From Nymphaea colorata (Eukaryota > Streptophyta > Magnoliopsida > Nymphaeales > Nymphaeaceae), in the NCBI RefSeq assembly GCF_008831285.2, contig NC_045138.2, forward strand, positions 21,671,934 to 21,735,933: a DNA stretch of 64,000 nt, written 5' to 3'. Both the position numbers and the translations under genes were made by a program. Of this stretch, positions 59,305-64,000 are shown piece by piece (the stretch's first letter is position 1; every line of letters starts with the position of its first letter). Under the pieces are notes generated by a model. The model saw only the letters and a program-made list of their open reading frames with translations, had not been told where the DNA came from and did not search any database.

Positions 59305-60055
59305 CATATCCTCTTTTTTATATTTATCGCATTTTCTTCGTTCTTCTCTGAAATGAAAACGCAAATCTTAGAGTGGGGCACACAAAATCGGAGGCATCAA
59401 AGCCTTTGATTACTGATCTAAAATCGCACAAAAAAACCAAATGCGAGTGAAGCAAAACCCATGCACCAAATCAGATCCAAGATTCAAACCCGGGGTTGGA
59501 GAATGCTGTTGCTTTAAGCGTGAAGTGAAAGTCTTAACTACATTGGATCAGTTCTTGATTCTCTAACAGATCCAAAATAGTGGTCCTGGATCTGAACCGT
59601 TTGCTTCCTATATATCTTTAGTTCAGAACCTCACGTGGAGTTACCCAAGAAAGGAATAAAGCGTTTGGGGACAAACAAAACAAAGCAGAGAAAAGTTGGT
59701 TCACATAGATTCGCTCTCATCTTTAATATCTAGTCGTACAATTCTTGCCCCTCTTTCTTGAAAAAGAATTTGTATAAGGTTACTTCAGACGGTAGGAGTC
59801 ATGTCTTACTTTGGTGCGTTAAATGATGGCGAGCACGACACTTGAGTTGAAGGATATACTAGGATATGCCTCCAAACCCAAAGCAAACGATAACATTAAA
59901 AGCATGAGGGTATGACTTTAGAAGTTTTATTGAAAGGCAACTTCCCTAAGCAAACATTATATAAAAAAAACCCCTAATTAAACAAATTGACTTCTTCCAA
60001 ATTTCATTCTTTGGTTCTATAAGAAGGTTAGCGTTTAAGAAATCTGGATACTTGC
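59305..60055. other. Intergenic, nothing recognised
   Basis: No gene or complete repeat is recognised. Confidence 0.4.
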
Positions 60056-60565
60056 TGAGCGTTTACGGCCCACGAGATTTCATGAAATGTGGTAATCTTG
60101 TGGTCATAGCGTGATAGAGTCCCTTGAGGGGCGGAGGGAGGGGGAGGGCCATCTGGGCTATGGCCCCACCCCAGCCAATTGAAAAAAAAAAGTACATTGA
60201 AAAAATTTAAAATTTTTAGTTGTGTCATGTATTGTTTGAATTCAAATTCAGTTTGACCATATCCAGATCCAAATGTTAAACTCTTGCCCCTAAAAAAAAT
60301 CTTAGCTCCGCTGAGCCTTTACGGCCCACGAGATTTCATGAAATGTGGTAATCTTGTGGTCATAGCGTGATAGAGTCCCTCGAGGGACGGAGGGAGGGGG
60401 AGGGCCATTTGGGCCATAGCCCCACCCAGCCAATTGAAAAAAAAAATTACATTGAAAAAATAAAAAAAATTTAGTTGTGTCATGTATTGTTTGAATTCAA
60501 ATTCAGTTTGACCACATTCAGATCCAAAGGTTGAACTCTTGCCCTTAAAAAAAATCTTAGCTCCG
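60056..60565. repeat. Tandem duplication (about 256 bp) of a hAT-type MITE and its flank
   Basis: Two near-identical copies start CTGAGC.TTTACGGCCCACG at 60056 and 60311. Each includes a MITE beginning AGGGGCGGAG or AGGGACGGAG. Only the second copy has the full right end CTCCGCCCCTG (to 60571). The outer flanks GTCCCTTG (60119-60126) and GTCTCTTG (60572-60579) match at seven of eight, giving the original target duplication. Confidence 0.85.
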
Positions 60566-60571
60566 CCCCTG

Positions 60572-61845
60572 GTCTCTTGGTAGAAGAAATGTTAATAAAA
60601 TCTGTTTATGGAAAGATCATATAAAAAGTTGCATTTGCAGTAGAATCATTTTATATTTTGAAAACTATGAATCCGGAAAGGAATTTTAGGCAACCCAAAA
60701 GATTTTGTTGAAAGAAGCGATAATTAAGCAAATAATTGTTTGCAACTTGGAACAAGAAAGTCTTAATTAATCAAACGATAACAGTCGTTCAAAATTTGTA
60801 GGGTTTAGGATATAGAAAACTTACCCATGCAAACAACCGAAAAAAACTTTTTAAGATAATCTTTTACTTATTTTTCGTTTAAGGTTTTAGATAATTGTTC
60901 GCTGTTAATCTTTCCTTTGCCTTTTCCTTTTTACTTGACATTTTTCTGATAACCACCTACCTTTATGAAAACGACCCAAAGAAACTTTAAGATAATAATA
61001 CGGCAAGCCTTAAGATTTTATTTAATGTTTTCAACTTGGCAACTTCACATTCAATTTCTGTTTCCTGCTCACGACGCACATATAACGGCATCAATAAGTT
61101 GCAGACTTGTTAAATATTAGACTTTTAGACTGGGTTTCAGTTTTCACACTATTCATTTTAAATATTTTTCGCTTTTTTTTTTTTTTTACAATATGTCTTA
61201 TAAGAGACGTAACATTTACATTCAAAGCATTATATGAATCAATAAAAACTGTCTTCTTTAGGTGTGCGCATAGGGTTTGATAACCAACGACTAGATATGT
61301 TCATGGTATCTCCTGAAACTAATCTGAGATGACAAACTAAATGAAAAACAAATAGATATCAACATTGTAGTGTCAATGCCTTAGAGAGATTTAGAGCGAG
61401 AGATGAGCAGCAAAGGAACCAAAGCTTGAGATGAGAAGCGAACGTACACAAACAACAGGATCGGAGATGAGCAGGGATGTCAATATATCCGAAGACCAGA
61501 TATCCGACCGAACTGTTCAAAAAAGATCGGATATATATATATATATATATAATTCAAATTGCGTTCAGATTTAAGAAATGACATTTGGATTAGGATTCAG
61601 ATGCACATAAATATCTGATGAGATTCAGATAGGATTTATCTTTAAGCAAATGTCCTACATCTAAGGTTCTTATATTTTGAAAATTAGGCCAAATTAGGCT
61701 CAAAATTCAGATCAGATTCGGATATTAATGTGAAAATCTGATTGGATTGTAAGAATTCGGACTCAAATATGACTTTCTTTGTTCATATCAAAATCGAACA
61801 TGGGGTTTAGTGCCAAGCAAACTTGACTATAATATTATAGACATT
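60572..61845. other. Intergenic, with a possible old hAT-like end
   Basis: No gene is seen. Near 61470-61780, words of the type ATATCCGA and CAGATTCGGATAT cluster around an (AT)n tract at 61529-61550. This is typical of the subterminal part of another non-autonomous DNA element, but its ends are not resolved. Confidence 0.4.
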
Positions 61846-62048
61846 AAGTGGATATCTAAAACAGAATGGCACGCTGATGGGTCCATAGCTTGATACTTAG
61901 CTCGATTAGGAGCTAGGGGTTTTCTTCAAGGAACTGGTGTAGACTATACAAAAACATTCAGTTCCACCGAGAAGCCGACCACCGTGCCGCATAAATGGCT
62001 GCTTACCAACTGGATTCTTTCTCAATGGTGTTCTTAGTGAAAAGACTA
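61846..62048 (+). pseudogene. Copia-type reverse transcriptase fragment
   Basis: The frame from 61846 reads KWISKTEWHADGSIA, a stop, YLARLGARGFLQGTGVDYTK and TFSSTEKPTT, the start of the Copia reverse transcriptase domain. It then loses frame. QLD and FLNGVLSEK appear a few bases apart in different frames (about 62010-62045), showing a small deletion where the family has QLDVNNAFLNG. Nothing else of the element is visible nearby. Confidence 0.85.
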
Positions 62049-62473
62049 AGTTAAACACCTAGTTGCAGAGGACAAAATGACAATTCCTTAGTAAGCTTGA
62101 ATGTAGATTGAGAACCTAGTTTATTCGTTTATTTTCCAAATTTGTGAGTGGAAAAATTTTGAGGCCCACACCACCTGAAGAAAGAACGGCAGAGTTATGT
62201 TTGAAGGCCAAGCCACTTCTGAAGATCGTGCCACTTTCAGGTGGATGCATCGGGCTGATTCCGTTATATATATATATATTGATCTCCCAAGATCAAAGCG
62301 CTAAGCTGAAACCTTTCTGTTGTTAGACTTTGTCTAATCATGACTGCCCGATGCAATGCACCAGGTGTATGTGATTAAACTTACTATATCTGATGCATGC
62401 ATTGGGCCATATGCTGTTATAGGCTAGAAGATTTCTCAAACCAAGCCCGGCTGTATGGAGAAATCTATAAATG
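62049..62473. other. Intergenic, nothing recognised
   Basis: No gene or complete repeat is recognised apart from a short (AT)n run near 62266. Confidence 0.4.

Positions 62474-62560
<87 letters not shown>
62474..62560. repeat. Palindromic compound microsatellite (CT)n(AT)n(AG)n
   Basis: About 11 CT units, 17 AT units and 15 AG units follow without interruption. The CT and AG blocks are inverse to each other, so the whole 87-bp tract is self-complementary. Confidence 0.95.
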
Positions 62561-62563
<3 letters not shown>

Positions 62564-62924
62564 TGCACAATGGCAGGCATCACAAGTATTGTAAACTGCT
62601 GTTATATGTTTATATGTTTATATGGTTATAAACTTATAAAATTGGGTATATAACAGTTACTTGCCTAATGCCTACTCATGTTATCAGTAAGATTGTAAAA
62701 TCTGAAATAAGACAAAAATATACCTATGACATGGAATAACAAGCAAAAAGCTTTATAAAACATGGTTTATATTAAATCAGTATTCATGAACTGATTGGTT
62801 GTTCACATTTTGTTAAAATGATCTTTCACACAAATTTAAGTGGTTTAGTTAATTGTCTCCTGTCCAAATGAGTATTGCATGCAAGGCGCGTGTCTTATTA
62901 GACATGTGTTGGCGGCCATCCGCA
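62561..62924. other. Intergenic, nothing recognised
   Basis: AT-rich, no gene recognised. Confidence 0.4.
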
Positions 62925-63226
62925 TTCACTTTTTGTGGGCTTGTACGGGCAATTGCCCACACCTGCTTGGATCATTGTAAAGGGAGCTGGAGTGGACTGT
63001 TTTGGGTGAGCGAGAGGGTCATCCCACCACCCGAAGCGAGACCCGAAGGCCCCTCATTCCTCCTGCCTTTGGGGTCTTGAGTTGCGTCGGTGTTAGTGAT
63101 AGAACGGTGCACTCTTTAACTTGGATGTCGCGCCCTGTCACCTTAAGACACAAGACGCTCATGAAAATCAAACTAGAGACCTACTTTATAAAGGCTTTTA
63201 ACCTGACCAGTTAAGCTATGTCCCTT
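62925..63226 (-). mobile_element. tRNA-derived SINE, second copy of the 19.2-kb family
   Basis: The minus-strand A box TAGCTTAACTGG at 63207-63218 is perfect. A degenerate B box (AGTTTGATTTTC) lies near 63163-63174. The body shares ACACCGACGCAACTCAAGACC and GGGCAATTGCCCGTACAAGC segments, in the same order, with the copy at 19200-19530. Confidence 0.5.
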
Positions 63227-64000
63227 GAAGTAAAGCTTTGACATTTGACAGTCACACATTGACAGTCACACAATGAGTTTTCTTCAGGTTTTTGAAAAGA
63301 GCATTGTGATACTGATACCCGTTTTGGTACATGAGTTGATGGGTTTCATCCAATCTCCTTTTAAAACTGATTTGACTAAAGCGGTTCTTTTTTGCTTTTT
63401 CTTGCTTGAGAGTATGCCAACCGAGGGTGGATGATTCCCTTCATCTTTTTCATTGCCCGAAGGTTTAAAAGGAAACTCTTACGAGCTTTTGACTGACGCT
63501 CATAACTGCATTAATTGGTGTGAATATTCCCGTCGGTTTACTGGGACAAAGAATTGACGTCTCCCCTCCACGACAAACAGTGAGACCTTCTTATTCAACT
63601 TTCATTAACGGCGCAATCGCAATTAATTCCAGCTAACTGGGGAACCTAAATAGAGACGCCGATTGATTTTTAATGGAGCCCATCTCTTCGAAGCTGGGCA
63701 TTGACTTCACTCATCTTTTGGACGTTGGAGTAGTTGGTGGGTGTATTTTTAAAAGATTAAAAACACTTTCGTATGCTTTATGAATATATCAGACAAATTC
63801 ATAGAACACAGCGGAGATTTCACTCTTAAAGTGGGATCCCCATCTATGTTTTTTCGAAAAATGATTGATATCATAGGCAAATTTAGGGTTTGTTTGCATG
63901 CATTTGAATCTCTTAAAAGGGCGGGGGCGGTCAACATCCACGAAAGTTTTTTTTTTTTTTTTGTTTGAAGTACACCACACCTTGGATTGACTAAACCTTT
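63227..64000. other. Intergenic, nothing recognised
   Basis: No gene, RNA gene or complete repeat is recognised up to the window end. A T-run of about 16 bases lies near 63946. Confidence 0.4.

Noticed and set aside
59152..59364. A 70-codon minus-strand ORF with [19 protein letters not shown]
   Set aside because: This is the antisense translation of the tRNA-Pro gene, a common spurious protein in plant annotations.
1..64000. CRISPR arrays, bacterial operons or plastid/mitochondrial insertions
   Set aside because: No spaced direct-repeat array, Shine-Dalgarno-led gene series or organelle gene sequence was seen; the window is nuclear plant DNA.

Overview
This is a gene-sparse, AT-rich stretch of a flowering-plant nuclear genome. 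The evidence is a spliced PsbS gene with a chloroplast transit peptide, a plant lectin receptor kinase, a GASA/snakin exon, plant-type tRNA-Pro, and many plant transposon families (hAT, TRIM, Copia, LINE, SINE, MITE). The species cannot be named from the sequence alone.

Layout. 0-6 kb: a decayed LINE reverse-transcriptase tail (2.4-3.3 kb), the last exon of a GASA/snakin peptide gene (4.2-4.4 kb, minus) and several hAT-type MITEs. 6-12 kb: mostly anonymous sequence with two SINEs and microsatellites, plus one weak signal-peptide exon. 12.8-17.5 kb: a Copia-type LTR followed by AT-rich, internally duplicated, apparently non-coding sequence. 18-24 kb: MITEs, a SINE and a CACTA-type end. 24.5-25.9 kb: a complete four-exon PsbS gene (plus). 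29.3-31.9 kb: an intronless G-type lectin receptor-like kinase (minus). 34-39 kb: MITEs, then a TRIM retroelement with a 1.6-kb hAT-like element nested in its 3' LTR. 39.1-45.3 kb: a decayed 6.2-kb hAT transposon with its own transposase remnant and another element nested in it. 46.2-56.7 kb: a complete nine-exon UFD1 gene (minus) with a 1.0-kb hAT-like element in intron 4. 57-64 kb: tRNA-Pro(CGG), a tandemly duplicated MITE, a Copia RT scrap, a palindromic compound microsatellite and a SINE.

The genes do not form a functional cluster. PsbS acts in thylakoid photoprotection, UFD1 in CDC48-dependent protein degradation, the kinase at the plasma membrane, and GASA peptides in the cell wall or apoplast. 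The most informative structure is the layered transposon history. Target-site duplications can be read directly for several insertions: AGCATAAG around the UFD1 intron element, CACAA around the TRIM, GTAACACC around its nested element, and TTCATT-- around the 6.2-kb hAT. These give a relative order of events. Exon boundaries and reading frames of PsbS and UFD1 were worked out by hand and are internally consistent in phase. No database search or alignment was run.
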